DNA from: Umezawaea endophytica
GTDB lineage: Bacteria > Actinomycetota > Actinomycetes > Mycobacteriales > Pseudonocardiaceae
Assembly: GCF_025061645.1 (NCBI RefSeq)
Contig: NZ_JANYMP010000019.1
Coordinates: 85,672 to 149,671, forward strand
Length of the DNA: 64,000 nucleotides
Direction of reading: 5' to 3'
A program made the translations under genes and the position numbers. How positions within the stretch are numbered: the first letter of the stretch is position 1; the number at the start of each line of letters is the position of its first letter. The notes below the pieces were generated by a model. The model had not been told where the DNA came from and made no database searches. It saw nothing but the letters and a program-made list of their open reading frames with translations. Positions 18,029 to 26,579 of this stretch are shown one piece after another.

Positions 18029-18814
18029 TCACATGCCCCGCCGAACCCTCCCCAACCACTCTCCAACCAGCGCAGCACACAGATCAGCCTGCTCGAAAAG
18101 AATGTTGTGCCCAGCCGCGTCCAACACCACGAACGACGCACGCGGGTAGTGCTCAACCCGATTCCACGCATCAACATGACCAACAACGTGGTCCTGCCGC
18201 CCAGTGATGTGCAACGTCGGCTGCAAGAACGGCTCGGGATGCAACTCCTCGGGCTCACGATCAAGCGAGTAGCGCCCGGAAATCACCTCCAAAGCACCTT
18301 GATCAGCACCTTCGAGCCCCGGCAGGACATACCGCAAGAACGCACGCGCGTCATCCACCGACTCCACCACAGCATCATCCCGATAAGACCCCAACGCCGC
18401 CCCCAACAGCGGCACAACCTCGGGCTCCTCCCGCAGGACAACCCGAGACGGCACAACCCGCTCACCATGCGAGGCAACAAAAACACCAGCCACAGTCGCA
18501 AGCCCAAGCACCTGCGACCGAAGCTCATGCGCAACAAACCGAGCAATCATCCCACCAAACGAACCACCCAGAACAGCGAACGGCTCGACACCAACACGCG
18601 CCAAAACCTCTTCAACAACCGCGTCAGCAACCCCCTGCGACCCACCAATCGCCCCCACCGGCGACCCAGTAGCACCAGGAAGATCAAGATAAATCCGCCG
18701 CCACCCCTCAGACTGCTCGAACACAGCCTCCAACGACAATAAACTCCGATGATCCAACCCAAACCCATGCAGAAGCACCACCGGCGTACCAGAACCCACC
18801 TCATGCGCAAACAC
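18029..18814 (-). CDS. Alpha/beta hydrolase
   Basis: The 261-residue alpha/beta-fold hydrolase has an oxyanion motif VVLLHGFGLDHRS, a nucleophile elbow VLGGSFGGMIARF (Ser), a late acid near HITGRQDHVVG and a catalytic His in VLDAAGHNILFE. The substrate is unknown. GTG 18814 follows TATAGT by 7 nt (minus strand), suggesting a leaderless mRNA; a longer frame to 18889 reads through the inverted repeat and is less likely. Its coding strand is unusually G/T-rich at third positions (GTT, GGT, TTG) compared with its neighbours. The divergent TetR gene is a plausible regulator. Confidence 0.82.
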   Translation of the reverse strand: MFAHEVGSGTPVVLLHGFGLDHRSLLSLEAVFEQSEGWRRIYLDLPGATGSPVGAIGGSQGVADAVVEEVLARVGVEPFAVLGGSFGGMIARFVAHELRSQVLGLATVAGVFVASHGERVVPSRVVLREEPEVVPLLGAALGSYRDDAVVESVDDARAFLRYVLPGLEGADQGALEVISGRYSLDREPEELHPEPFLQPTLHITGRQDHVVGHVDAWNRVEHYPRASFVVLDAAGHNILFEQADLCAALVGEWLGRVRRGM

Positions 18815-18846
18815 CAGCAAAACTATAGGGCCCTGCCCCAAACAAA

Positions 18847-18992
18847 GGGGCTCGCACCATCTCGTCGACCTGGCTCGCCCCAACCACACGTGTCAAGGGG
18901 GCTCATACCTCCCCACGCGCATCACACGCTGGAACCGCCCCCTTGACGCGTGTGGTTGCCCTCGTGGAGGTCGACGAGATGGTGCGCGCCCC
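18847..18992. repeat. Inverted duplication of a promoter and start-codon segment
   Basis: Arms 18847-18902 and 18937-18992 are inverted copies of 56 nt. Each contains 19 perfectly matching bases (AGGTCGACGAGATGGTGCG and its complement), a 9-nt unmatched spacer, and 22 bases with one mismatch ending in CCCCCTTGAC; the loop is 34 nt. Both outward directions read TTGAC(A/G), then GG-rich sequence, then ATGGTGCG, so each arm resembles a promoter plus the start of a frame encoding MVRAP. It lies between the divergent hydrolase and TetR genes. Confidence 0.8.
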
Positions 18993-19116
18993 GACCCCGC
19001 TGGAACGCGACCACACGACGCCGCCCACCATCTCCGAGACCAGCCCGCCCGGCGAGGGCATCCCTGAACCCTCTCCCCACCTTCCCGCCACCAGCCTTCC
19101 CGTCTTCCCCTACGGC

Positions 19117-19728
19117 ATGATGAATCCCGTGCATCCCGCCAAGAGCAACGAGGGCTACCTCAAGGGCCGGTTGCGCCGAGAGGACATCCTCACCACAGCG
19201 ATCACCGTCTACGCCGAAACCGGCTACCACGGCTCATCCCTCCGCGAGATCGCCAGACGAGTGGGCATGACCCACGCGGGCCTCCTCTACTACTTCCCCA
19301 GCAAGGAAGCCCTCCTGGCCGCGGTCCTGGAACGACGCGACACAGACGACAGCCCCCGCCTCTCCGGCCCCCCAGGCCTGGACGCCTTGCGCAAACTCAT
19401 CGCCCTAGCCGCCCACAACGCCAACCACCCTGGCATCGTCGACCTCTACTCCCGCCTGGCCGCCGAAGCCACCTCCCCCGACCACCCGGCCCACGACTAC
19501 TTCGAGCACCACTACCGAATGGCCCGCCGCTTCGCCACCGCCTCCTTCCGCGTCCTGGCCGAACACGGCCACCTGCACCAAGACGTGGACCCGGAAACAG
19601 CAGCGCTGAACTTCATCGCCCTCATGGACGGCCTTCAAATCCAATGGCTGTCCAACAGCACCCACGTAGACCTGGTCGCCTCCCTCCGCGCCTACCTACG
19701 CAGCCTGCTCACCATCCCCCTGGACTGA
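19117..19728 (+). CDS. TetR-family transcriptional regulator
   Basis: The 203-residue regulator has an N-terminal TetR helix-turn-helix (REDILTTAITVYAETGYHG, then LREIARRVGMTHAGLLYYF at about residues 40-60) and a C-terminal ligand-binding domain. The start is uncertain. ATG 19117 gives a normal TetR N-terminus; an in-frame ATG at 18979 inside the inverted duplication has GGAGG 8 nt upstream but would add 46 Pro-rich residues. It is divergent from the alpha/beta hydrolase gene, its most likely target. Confidence 0.85.
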   Translation: MMNPVHPAKSNEGYLKGRLRREDILTTAITVYAETGYHGSSLREIARRVGMTHAGLLYYFPSKEALLAAVLERRDTDDSPRLSGPPGLDALRKLIALAAHNANHPGIVDLYSRLAAEATSPDHPAHDYFEHHYRMARRFATASFRVLAEHGHLHQDVDPETAALNFIALMDGLQIQWLSNSTHVDLVASLRAYLRSLLTIPLD

Positions 19729-19809
19729 CCATCCCCCTGGATCGACCCCGAAAACGCCACCAGGGACGCCCCCCTCTCGGGAGACGCCCCTGGCAACGCG
19801 CGAACGCAG

Positions 19810-19837
19810 AGACCCGCGTGACGCGGATCGCGGGTCT
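19810..19837. terminator. Hairpin between convergent tetR and DUF6131-like genes
   Basis: Stem AGACCCGCG/CGCGGGTCT (19810-19818, 19829-19837), 9 bp with a 10-nt loop, between two convergent genes. No T tract. Confidence 0.5.
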
Positions 19838-19850
19838 GGAAGGCGCGCGT

Positions 19851-20006
19851 CTAGAAGTAGTGGGCCCTGCCACCGATCGGACGGCCGACGGCCCCGAGGA
19901 CGGCGAGGATGGCGCCGATCACCAGCAGGATGGTGCCGACGGTCGTCAGGATCGAAATCCCGGCCAACCAGCCGACGACCAGCAGGATCAAACCAAGAAC
20001 GATCAT
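19851..20006 (-). CDS. Small membrane protein, DUF6131-like
   Basis: The 51-residue protein is almost wholly hydrophobic: two TM segments separated by a short turn, ending GRPIGGRAHYF. This pattern of a tiny actinobacterial membrane protein with a GGRxHYF end matches what I recall as DUF6131. ATG 20006 was chosen because GGAGG lies 5 nt upstream; the longer frame to 20057 has no binding site. Function unknown. Confidence 0.72.
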   Translation of the reverse strand: MIVLGLILLVVGWLAGISILTTVGTILLVIGAILAVLGAVGRPIGGRAHYF

Positions 20007-20130
20007 CACAACCTCCATGTGTCTTGGGAGGTGGATACCCATCGCCCCACAGCCCAAACACGAACGAGTGACATCACAGTGGTTTTTGCCATAAGGCGCT
20101 GGTCATGCCAGCCGCACTAGGATTCGCACG

Positions 20131-20742
20131 GTGAGCACAACTGGGCGCTACTCCGTCTACCTCCTGCGCCACGGCCAGACCACGTGGTCCGAATCAGGGC
20201 AGCACACCGGTCGCACCGACATCCCGCTGACCGCGAAGGGCGAGCAGCAGGCCCGCCGGTCGGGCGCGGTGCTCGCGCGGCTGCGGGGCACGTCGGTGCC
20301 GCCCGCGCTGGTGCTGACGAGTCCGCGGCAGCGCGCTCTGCGCACCGCCGAACTGGCGGGTCTGTCGGTCGACGACATCACCGAGGACCTCGCCGAGTGG
20401 GACTACGGCGACTACGAGGGCAAGACGACCCCGGAGATCCGGAAGACCACCGAGGGCTGGACCGTCTGGACGCACCCGATCCCCAACGGCGAGTCGGCGG
20501 ACGAGGTGGGCGAGCGCGCCGCGGCGGTCGTGGCGCGGGTGCGGACGGCGCTGCTCGGCGGTGACGTGGTGCTGGTCGGCCACGGCCACTTCAGCCGCGT
20601 GCTGATCGCGACCTGGCTCGGCCTGGGCCCGCGCGACGGTGTCCACTTCGGACTCGACCCGGCGGGCACGACGGTGCTCGGCGACGAGCGCGGCGACGCG
20701 CAGGTGCGCCACCTCAACGTGCCGCCGTGGGACTGGGACTAG
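20131..20742 (+). CDS. Histidine phosphatase family protein (phosphoglycerate-mutase fold)
   Basis: The 203-residue protein has the phosphohistidine motif LLRHGQT (His about residue 13), a second Arg in SPRQRALRTAEL, an acid in LAEWDYGDYEG and the catalytic His in LVGHGHFSRVL. Members are acid phosphatases or mutases; the local synteny resembles M. tuberculosis Rv3214 (Gpm2), reported as an acid phosphatase. TAGGAT (20118-20123) lies 7 nt before GTG 20131, so the mRNA is probably leaderless. The next gene starts within its stop codon. Confidence 0.88.
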   Translation: MSTTGRYSVYLLRHGQTTWSESGQHTGRTDIPLTAKGEQQARRSGAVLARLRGTSVPPALVLTSPRQRALRTAELAGLSVDDITEDLAEWDYGDYEGKTTPEIRKTTEGWTVWTHPIPNGESADEVGERAAAVVARVRTALLGGDVVLVGHGHFSRVLIATWLGLGPRDGVHFGLDPAGTTVLGDERGDAQVRHLNVPPWDWD

Positions 20743-21218
20743 TGCCGATCCGCAGAGCACGTCCGGAGGACGTGCCCGTGATGGTCGGACTCGCCGAGGA
20801 GCTGGCCGAGTACGAACGGGCCCGCGCCGACTGCCACCTCACGGTCGACCAGCTCCACGACGCGCTGTTCCGCCCGACGCCCGCGCTGTTCGGCCACGTG
20901 GCCGAAGTGGACGGTGCCGTGGTCGGGATGGCGTTGTGGTTCCTCAACTTCTCGACGTGGCGCGGCACGCACGGCATCTACCTCGAGGACCTGTACGTGC
21001 GGCCGTCGGAGCGCGGTTCGGGGCTGGGCAGGGCGCTGCTGACCGAACTGGCGCGCGAGTGCGTGGCGAACGGCTACGCGCGGCTGGAGTGGGCCGTGCT
21101 CGACTGGAACGCGTCCGCGATCGGCTTCTACCGGTCGCTCGGCGCCGCGCCGATGGACGAGTGGACGGTGTTCCGCCTGACCGACAAGGCGCTGCACGAC
21201 CTGGGATCATCCGACTAG
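20742..21218 (+). CDS. GNAT acetyltransferase resembling spermidine/spermine N1-acetyltransferase
   Basis: The 158-residue GNAT protein has the acetyl-CoA pyrophosphate loop VRPSERGSGLGRALL. Its central segment FSTWRGTHGIYLEDLYV and later LDWNASAIGFYRSLGA closely resemble the SSAT (SAT1/SAT2) subgroup, which acetylates polyamines or thialysine. GTG 20742 overlaps the phosphatase stop TAG, so translation is coupled. Polyamine acetylation is an inference from the motif; no substrate is proved. Confidence 0.82.
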   Translation: MPIRRARPEDVPVMVGLAEELAEYERARADCHLTVDQLHDALFRPTPALFGHVAEVDGAVVGMALWFLNFSTWRGTHGIYLEDLYVRPSERGSGLGRALLTELARECVANGYARLEWAVLDWNASAIGFYRSLGAAPMDEWTVFRLTDKALHDLGSSD

Positions 21219-21376
21219 GACGGTCCGAAAGTCTCGAAACGCTCACGAAAGGTCCAATCCGCTCCGGCCCCTGTTCGGGTTCTGGAAGCGTCCGGCGCCG
21301 TGCCCGGCAGTGGGACCCCGAATCGCGGCGACAGGCGCCTGCGAACTCGCTGCACGGGTTTCGGAGGGAAGTTCCT

Positions 21377-21763
21377 GTGAACTACGAAACCACCACCGCC
21401 GTGGACAGTTCCGCGCTCGTGGTGCCCGCGATCATCGGTGGTCTGTTCGGTCTGCTGACCATCGTCGCGATGTGGAAGGTCTTCACCAAGGCGGGCAAGC
21501 CCGGCTGGGCGGCGATCATCCCGATCTACAACCTGTACGTGCTGCTGAAGATCGCCGGCCGTCCGGGCTGGTGGCTGGTCCTGTTCATCATCCCGCTGGT
21601 GAACATCGTCGTCGCCTTCATCGTGTTCGTCGACGTGGCGAAGTCCTTCGGCAAGGGTGCCGCGTTCGGCATCTTCCTGCTCGGGTTCTTCAGCATCATC
21701 GGGTACGCGATCCTCGGGTTCGGCGGCGCGACCTACCAGGGTCCGGCCGCCGCGCGCGCCTGA
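21377..21763 (+). CDS. DUF5684 family small membrane protein
   Basis: The 128-residue protein has four predicted membrane segments. The recognisable core is KVFTKAGKPGWAAIIPIYN followed by LLKIAGRPGWWLVLFIIPLVN, a pattern shared by DUF5684 proteins and by membrane domains fused to signal peptidase I. The start is GTG 21377 with GGAGGGA 7 nt upstream. Function unknown. It is followed by a strong hairpin. Confidence 0.8.
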   Translation: MNYETTTAVDSSALVVPAIIGGLFGLLTIVAMWKVFTKAGKPGWAAIIPIYNLYVLLKIAGRPGWWLVLFIIPLVNIVVAFIVFVDVAKSFGKGAAFGIFLLGFFSIIGYAILGFGGATYQGPAAARA

Positions 21764-21772
21764 CGTGCCAAC

Positions 21773-21811
21773 GGTTTCCCCGCACGTGGGGGCAACACGT
21801 GCGGGGAAACC
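21773..21811. terminator. Bidirectional hairpin terminator
   Basis: A perfect 16-bp stem GGTTTCCCCGCACGTG (21773-21788 with 21796-21811), 7-nt loop, between convergent genes ending at 21763 and 21819. Confidence 0.85.
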
Positions 21812-21818
21812 CGGCAGG

Positions 21819-22340
21819 TCACATCCCGCTGATCAACCTCTCGTCCGCCGGGTGCATCGCGGTCAGCTTCCGCACGACGGCGATCAGCAGCACGCAGGCG
21901 AGTGCGGAGAACACCGCCCCGACCCACGCCGGTAGCAGGCGGGAGCCCGTGGCGGCCAGGCCGACGAGCCACGCCAGCCACCACGCGAGGACCTGCCGGG
22001 TCACCTCGGCGCGCTGGGACTCCGGCGCCCCGGCGGCGGCGACGTCGGCGACCGCCTGGTAGGGCGCCCACAGGTTGAGGACGGGCACGAACCACACGCC
22101 GACCACCCAGCGCGGGCTCCAGCGGTGGACGCGGCCGGGCACCTCGGCGTTGCGCCGGACCCGGTGTAGCCACACCAGCAGCACCGGCGCGGTGCACGCG
22201 AACAGCAGCGCCGCGAAGTAGCGCAGCAGCGGAACGGCGGCGGAAAGCGGTTGCACGACCGCCTGGGCGGCCAGCAGGGCGTACAGGAGACCGGCCGGTG
22301 TCGAGACGACGTGCGGCCTGAGGGTGATCGTCGAGTCCAC
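21819..22340 (-). CDS. DUF4328 family membrane protein
   Basis: The 173-residue protein has four TM segments. It carries the DUF4328 hallmark around residues 56-95: LHRVRRNAEV, then PRWVVGVWFVPVLNLWAPYQ. The start is GTG 22340. Function unknown; the gene stands alone before a methyltransferase gene on the same strand. Confidence 0.8.
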   Translation of the reverse strand: MDSTITLRPHVVSTPAGLLYALLAAQAVVQPLSAAVPLLRYFAALLFACTAPVLLVWLHRVRRNAEVPGRVHRWSPRWVVGVWFVPVLNLWAPYQAVADVAAAGAPESQRAEVTRQVLAWWLAWLVGLAATGSRLLPAWVGAVFSALACVLLIAVVRKLTAMHPADERLISGM

Positions 22341-22421
22341 GCCACCCCCGCTCCGACTGCGCTGACCTGCCTCGATTCTAGATCCACTCGACGTTCGGGC
22401 AACTCCACCGATCAGTTCGAG

Positions 22422-23222
22422 TCAGGGCTGCTTGACGCCGACGGCCCCGTAGGAGAGGCAGGAGGCGGAACTCGCGTCCTCGCCGTCCTCGTGCCACCGG
22501 CCCGTCGGGACGAGGCCCGGTTCGAGCAGGTCGAACCCCGTGAACAGCTCGACCACCTCGGCCGCGCGGCGGGGTGTGAGGGTGACACCGCTGACCGTCG
22601 CGAGGTCGGCGACCTTGACCATCAGGTCGGGTTCGAGGTCGGCGGTCAGGTGCGAGATGACGAGGTGGCTGCCCGGCGCCATCGCCTCGCGGTACTTCGC
22701 CACCACGTCGACGGGCCGGTCGTGGTCGGACAGGTACGGGAGGATGCCGACCATCACGACGGCGACGGGCTCGTCGAGGTCGAGCAGCGCGGCGGTCTCG
22801 GGGGCGTTCAGCACGGCGTCCGGGTCGCGGACGTCGGCGTGCACGACCGCGGCGGTGGCGCTGCCGCGAAGCATCGCCCGGCCGTGCGCGACGGTCGCCG
22901 CCTCGTTGTCCACGTAGACGACCCGGCAGGACGGGTCGACCCGCTCGGCGACCTCGTGGACGTTGCCCGCGGTCGGGATGCCGGAGCCGAGGTCCAGGAA
23001 CTGGCGGATGCCCGACGCGGCGCACAGGCGGACGGCTCGGCGCAGGAACGACCGGGACGTGCGGGCCACCTCGTCGACGGCGAAGAGCTTGATGGAGCGT
23101 TCGGCGAACTCGCGGTCGACCGCGAAGTTGTGCGCTCCACCGAGGTAGTAGTCGAAGAGCCGCGCCACGTTCGGGCGCTCGGCATCGCCGTCGGACGACA
23201 CCCGCTTCGGGCCCTCTTGCAC
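22422..23222 (-). CDS. SAM-dependent methyltransferase, DUF574 (Methyltransf_19) family
   Basis: The 266-residue protein starts RPNVARLFDYYLGGAHNFAVDR, the family signature of the large actinobacterial DUF574 group, followed by the SAM-binding loop FLDLGSGIPTAGNVHEVA and VVYVDNEAATVAHG. Substrates of the group are unknown; it is expanded in Streptomyces and relatives. GTG 23222 was chosen; a GTGAGGTG stretch lies 5-12 nt upstream. An open frame extends to 23273 without a better start. Confidence 0.85.
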   Translation of the reverse strand: MQEGPKRVSSDGDAERPNVARLFDYYLGGAHNFAVDREFAERSIKLFAVDEVARTSRSFLRRAVRLCAASGIRQFLDLGSGIPTAGNVHEVAERVDPSCRVVYVDNEAATVAHGRAMLRGSATAAVVHADVRDPDAVLNAPETAALLDLDEPVAVVMVGILPYLSDHDRPVDVVAKYREAMAPGSHLVISHLTADLEPDLMVKVADLATVSGVTLTPRRAAEVVELFTGFDLLEPGLVPTGRWHEDGEDASSASCLSYGAVGVKQP

Positions 23223-23356
23223 CGCACACCTCACCCTGGAACGTCCCGGAGCAGCGCGAACTCTTCGTCGCACGGTATCCGGCTACTCCGTTCGTGTCCA
23301 TCCGCCAAAAGTGAACACGTAGGGTGATTATTACTGGTGGAAGCTACCCGCGCCAC

Positions 23357-23390
23357 ACCCGGCCGAGGGAGTGACCCCTCGACCGGGTGA
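23357..23390 (-). terminator. Hairpin after the serine protease gene
   Basis: Arms 23357-23370 and 23377-23390 pair over 14 bp with one mismatch, 6 bp after the protease stop. No T tract. Confidence 0.7.
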
Positions 23391-23396
23391 ACCGGG

Positions 23397-24140
23397 TTAC
23401 ACGCCTGCCAGTGACTGGATCCACGGGCGGTAGCGGGTGATGTTGGTGTAGTTCGAGACGTTCGCGCGGTCGCTCGTCGAGGCGACGCCGACCTGGTAGC
23501 GGCGGCCGTCCACCGGGCTCGTGGCGAACATCGGGCCGCCGGAGTCCCCACCGGCCGCGATGCCGTTGACGCGGCGCACCGACACGGCGATGCCGCCGCG
23601 GTAGTCACGGCCGTTGACGTTGGTCACGGTGGTGTCCGCGACCTTGAGGTAGCGCGACTGGCAGTTGATCTCGGGCTGGTTGGTGCAGGTCGCGCCCCAG
23701 CCGTAGAGCTGCACGGTCTGGCCGTTGCGCACGGCCGTGGTCGTGCCGAGCGGCGCGTACGTGGTCGAGACCGAACGGTCGATCTTGACCAGCGCGAGGT
23801 CGACCGACGGGTGCTGGGTGATGCTGACCGCGTTGACCAGCGTGCCGCCGGTCGTCTGGTCGAGGCTGCCGACGCGGAACGTGTACGTCGCCGAGCTGGC
23901 CACGCAGTGCTGCGCGGTCAGGATCCAGGTCGGGGCGATGATCGACGCCGAGCAGTTCTCGCGGCCGTTGGCGAAGAGCCGGGCCGCCCAGGGGGCGTTG
24001 CTCGCGGTGCCGCCCCCGATGATGAACGGGGTCACGTCGCCGGGCACCGGTTGGGCCGAGGCGACGGGCGCCAGGGAGGTGAAGGCCGCGAGTGCCGCGG
24101 CTCCACCGATCAGCGCGGACAGGGTGCGCTTGAATCGCAT
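23397..24140 (-). CDS. Secreted trypsin-like serine protease (S1 family)
   Basis: The 247-residue secreted protein has a signal peptide cleaved near APVASA-QP (about residue 29) and a chymotrypsin-fold domain with IIGGGTASNAPWAARL. The triad is intact: His in WILTAQHCV, Asp in SVDLALVKI, Ser in GGDSGGPMF. There is no long pro-region and no C-terminal binding domain. The Cys pair in CTNQPEINCQ suggests a disulfide. Role is probably extracellular protein degradation; substrate specificity is not clear. Confidence 0.9.
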   Translation of the reverse strand: MRFKRTLSALIGGAAALAAFTSLAPVASAQPVPGDVTPFIIGGGTASNAPWAARLFANGRENCSASIIAPTWILTAQHCVASSATYTFRVGSLDQTTGGTLVNAVSITQHPSVDLALVKIDRSVSTTYAPLGTTTAVRNGQTVQLYGWGATCTNQPEINCQSRYLKVADTTVTNVNGRDYRGGIAVSVRRVNGIAAGGDSGGPMFATSPVDGRRYQVGVASTSDRANVSNYTNITRYRPWIQSLAGV

Positions 24141-24314
24141 GTGATGTCACCTAACGAACGCAGGGAGTGGTGAATTCACCTCCCTCAGCGTCACGCTTCC
24201 GGGTGACATGGGACACCCTCCGATGGTTGGCGGAACACCCGACCTTCGGAGGGAAGCCAAAAGCACTAATCGAACTAATCGGGCGATTCCGGCGGGGGAA
24301 CCAGCCCGAGGGGT

Positions 24315-24722
24315 CTATTCGTCGGCGTCGGGCTCGTCCACCCCGAGCGTCCAGCGCCGCACCGGGTTGGTGAACAGCAGCGCGATCACCACGACCACGT
24401 AGATCCCGATCAGCGACCCGATGAGCTGCTGCCCGGACGGGCCGTACATGTACCAGGCGACGCCCAGCAGGAGGAGCTGCACGACGATCGACGGCGAACG
24501 CGCCCATCGCCTGCCGAGGACCAGTCCGACACCCGCGGCGAGCACACCCGCGCACAGGACGGTGAAGTAGCCCGCCTCGCCGAGGACCTTGCCGGTCGAC
24601 TCGGCGCCGCCGAACGCCCGCACGACGAGCGCCACGGCGAACGCGATGCCCGCCAGGCCCTGGAGCGCGGTGAGCACCCCGGCCACCCTCACGGCGCCGG
24701 GGACCTGCGTCTGGTTCGCCAC
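24315..24722 (-). CDS. Hypothetical four-TM membrane protein
   Basis: The 135-residue protein has four hydrophobic segments and an acidic C-terminus (VDEPDADE). No family is recognised with confidence; it resembles small actinobacterial integral membrane proteins of unknown role. GTG 24722 was chosen because GAGGGG lies 8 nt upstream; the frame extends to 24860 without a good start. It is divergent from the lipid-kinase gene. Confidence 0.65.
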   Translation of the reverse strand: MANQTQVPGAVRVAGVLTALQGLAGIAFAVALVVRAFGGAESTGKVLGEAGYFTVLCAGVLAAGVGLVLGRRWARSPSIVVQLLLLGVAWYMYGPSGQQLIGSLIGIYVVVVIALLFTNPVRRWTLGVDEPDADE

Positions 24723-24982
24723 CTGCGAGCCCCTCACGACGGTGCATAACGGTCTGTGGTCGTCACGGATCGTAGGCCACCCGTCCGGACCTCCCATCCG
24801 GCAGGCGGAGGCGCGAAGATCAAGGGGTCTTCGGCTTGCCGGCGGTCCGCTGGGGTGCACTTGCCGTAGATGGGACTACGACGCGGGCGAAAGGAGATTT
24901 GGACCACTCCAGCGCGCTCAGGACCCCTCGTACGAGGGGCGCGCGGGCCGTCCGCGGTCACGCGCTGTCCTACTCTTCCAGT

Positions 24983-25939
24983 GTGCGCGCACTTCTGGTG
25001 GTCAACCCACAGGCGACATCGACCACGGCCGGAGGCCGGGACGTGCTGGCCCACGCGTTGGCCAGCACGGTGAAGCTCGACGTCGTCGAGACGCGGTACC
25101 GGGGCCACGCCGGTGACGTCGCGGCCCAGGCGGTCGCCGACGGGTACGGCATGGTCGTCGCGCACGGTGGCGACGGCACGGTCAACGAGGTCGTCAATGG
25201 GATGCTCCGCGCCGGTCTCTCCCCGGAACTCCCGATGCTCGGGGTAGTCCCCGGCGGTTCGGCGAACGTCTTCGCGGGCGCGCTCGGCCTGCCGCGCGAC
25301 CCCGTGGAAGCCACCTACCGCCTGCTCCAGGCCATCGAGCACGGCACCAGCCGCCGCGTCGGGCTCGGCAAGGTCGCGTCGAGCGGCCTGCCCACGTCCA
25401 CCACCTCGGACAACGACCGCTGGTTCACGTTCAACGCCGGTGTCGGCTGGGACGCGGACGTGGTCGCGGACGTCGAGGCGCAGCGCGCCAAGGGCCGCGA
25501 GGCCAGCCCCTCCCTCTACGCGCGCACCGCGCTGGCCAGCTACGTCAACCAGCGCAAGCGCACGCCCTCGCTCACGGTGCAGATCCCCGGCGAGGAGCAG
25601 ATCACGGACCTGCGGATGGCGTTCGTGTCGAACACCGACCCGTGGACCTACCTGGGCGGCAAGGCGATCCGCCTCAACCCGTCCACGTCGTTCGACAACG
25701 ACCTCGGCCTGTTCGCGCTGCGCGACCTCGGGCTGCCGACGGTGCTGCGGTACGTGGGCCACCTGCTCGTGCGGGACGGGAATCCCAAAGGCGGGAACCT
25801 CTTGCGGCGCGACGACGTTGAATACGTTCGGGTGACGAGCAAGGAGCCGGTCAACCTCCAGGTCGACGGCGATCTGCTCGGTGATTGCACCGAGGTCGAG
25901 TTCACGTCCGTTCGGGAAGCTCTCACCGTCGCGGTGTGA
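24983..25939 (+). CDS. Diacylglycerol/sphingosine kinase-family lipid kinase
   Basis: The 318-residue protein has the DAGK catalytic domain: LLVVNPQAT at the N-terminus, the nucleotide motif VVAHGGDGTVNEVVNG (GGDGT at residues 62-66) and VVPGGSANVFAGALGLP. The C-terminal half is the beta-sandwich lipid-binding region, ending with the usual QVDGDLLGDCTEVEF. It probably phosphorylates diacylglycerol or a related membrane lipid. TACTCT (24971-24976) ends 6 nt before GTG 24983, so the transcript looks leaderless. Position just upstream of whiB1 matches mycobacterial order. Confidence 0.9.
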   Translation: MRALLVVNPQATSTTAGGRDVLAHALASTVKLDVVETRYRGHAGDVAAQAVADGYGMVVAHGGDGTVNEVVNGMLRAGLSPELPMLGVVPGGSANVFAGALGLPRDPVEATYRLLQAIEHGTSRRVGLGKVASSGLPTSTTSDNDRWFTFNAGVGWDADVVADVEAQRAKGREASPSLYARTALASYVNQRKRTPSLTVQIPGEEQITDLRMAFVSNTDPWTYLGGKAIRLNPSTSFDNDLGLFALRDLGLPTVLRYVGHLLVRDGNPKGGNLLRRDDVEYVRVTSKEPVNLQVDGDLLGDCTEVEFTSVREALTVAV

Positions 25940-26033
25940 TCACCGTGTGATGATCTTGCGACCGACCTGCGATGTTCGACCAGATGCGAACTTCGTAGAG
26001 TGAAACCGCTGGTGAACGGTGTCGATCTTTTGG

Positions 26034-26097
26034 GTGAGTTCACTCACCGGGTTAGTGCTAACCCCTTGACATCCCCGCCGTTCGTGAAAGCATTCAC
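26034..26097 (+). promoter_or_regulatory. whiB1 promoter with two CRP-type sites
   Basis: Two perfect CRP half-site pairs GTGA-N6-TCAC occur at 26034-26047 and 26084-26097, centres exactly 50 bp apart. TTGACA (26066-26071) between them is a good -35; the -10 would fall near 26089-26094, inside the second site. An inverted repeat GTTAG-TG-CTAAC (26051-26062) lies between. In M. tuberculosis whiB1 is likewise controlled by CRP (Rv3676) at two sites, one activating and one repressing. Confidence 0.8.
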
Positions 26098-26165
26098 AAG
26101 CACCCCAAAAACGACCGCTGACGATCGGCGTGCCTTCGAGCGCGCCTAGCTGAGGAGTAGTTCCA

Positions 26166-26420
26166 ATGGACTGGCGCCACCGCGCAATCTGCCGCGACGA
26201 GGACCCCGAGCTGTTCTTCCCCGTGGGGAATAGCGGTCCTGCGCTCTTGCAGATCGCCGAGGCGAAGACCGTCTGCCGCCGCTGCCCCGTCGTCTCCGAC
26301 TGCCTCGCGTGGGCACTGGAGAGCGGCCAGGACGCCGGCGTGTGGGGCGGGATGAGCGAAGACGAACGTCGTGCGCTCAAGCGCCGCAACGCCCGTACGC
26401 GGGCCCGGAGCAACGCCTGA
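26166..26420 (+). CDS. whiB1: WhiB-family transcriptional regulator WhiB1
   Basis: The 84-residue protein has four cluster-binding cysteines: Cys9 (AICRDEDPELFFP), then Cys37, Cys40 and Cys46 in CRRCPVVSDC. They should hold a [4Fe-4S] cluster sensitive to NO. The GVWGG turn and the basic C-terminal DNA-binding tail (RRALKRRNARTRARS) follow. It acts in complex with the primary sigma factor. GAGGAG sits about 9 nt before the ATG. The neighbourhood (lipid kinase, pdtaS) and the dual CRP sites support the WhiB1 assignment over other Wbl proteins. Confidence 0.93.
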   Translation: MDWRHRAICRDEDPELFFPVGNSGPALLQIAEAKTVCRRCPVVSDCLAWALESGQDAGVWGGMSEDERRALKRRNARTRARSNA

Positions 26421-26460
26421 GTCGCAAGACCGGCAGTTGGCACCGACCTAGAACAGAAGA

Positions 26461-26506
26461 AGAACGTAGGGCCCGACACCGTGCCAGGTGTCGGGCCCTA
26501 CGTTCT
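26461..26506. terminator. Strong bidirectional terminator after whiB1
   Basis: A perfect 20-bp stem (26461-26480 with 26487-26506), 6-nt loop, followed by T-rich sequence on the plus side. It separates whiB1 from the converging pdtaS. Confidence 0.92.
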
Positions 26507-26579
26507 TTCGTTTGCACACCCTCCCGCATGACCACGAGGCGCCGCTGAGGCTGGTCGCCACGTGTGCACGGGGCACAGT

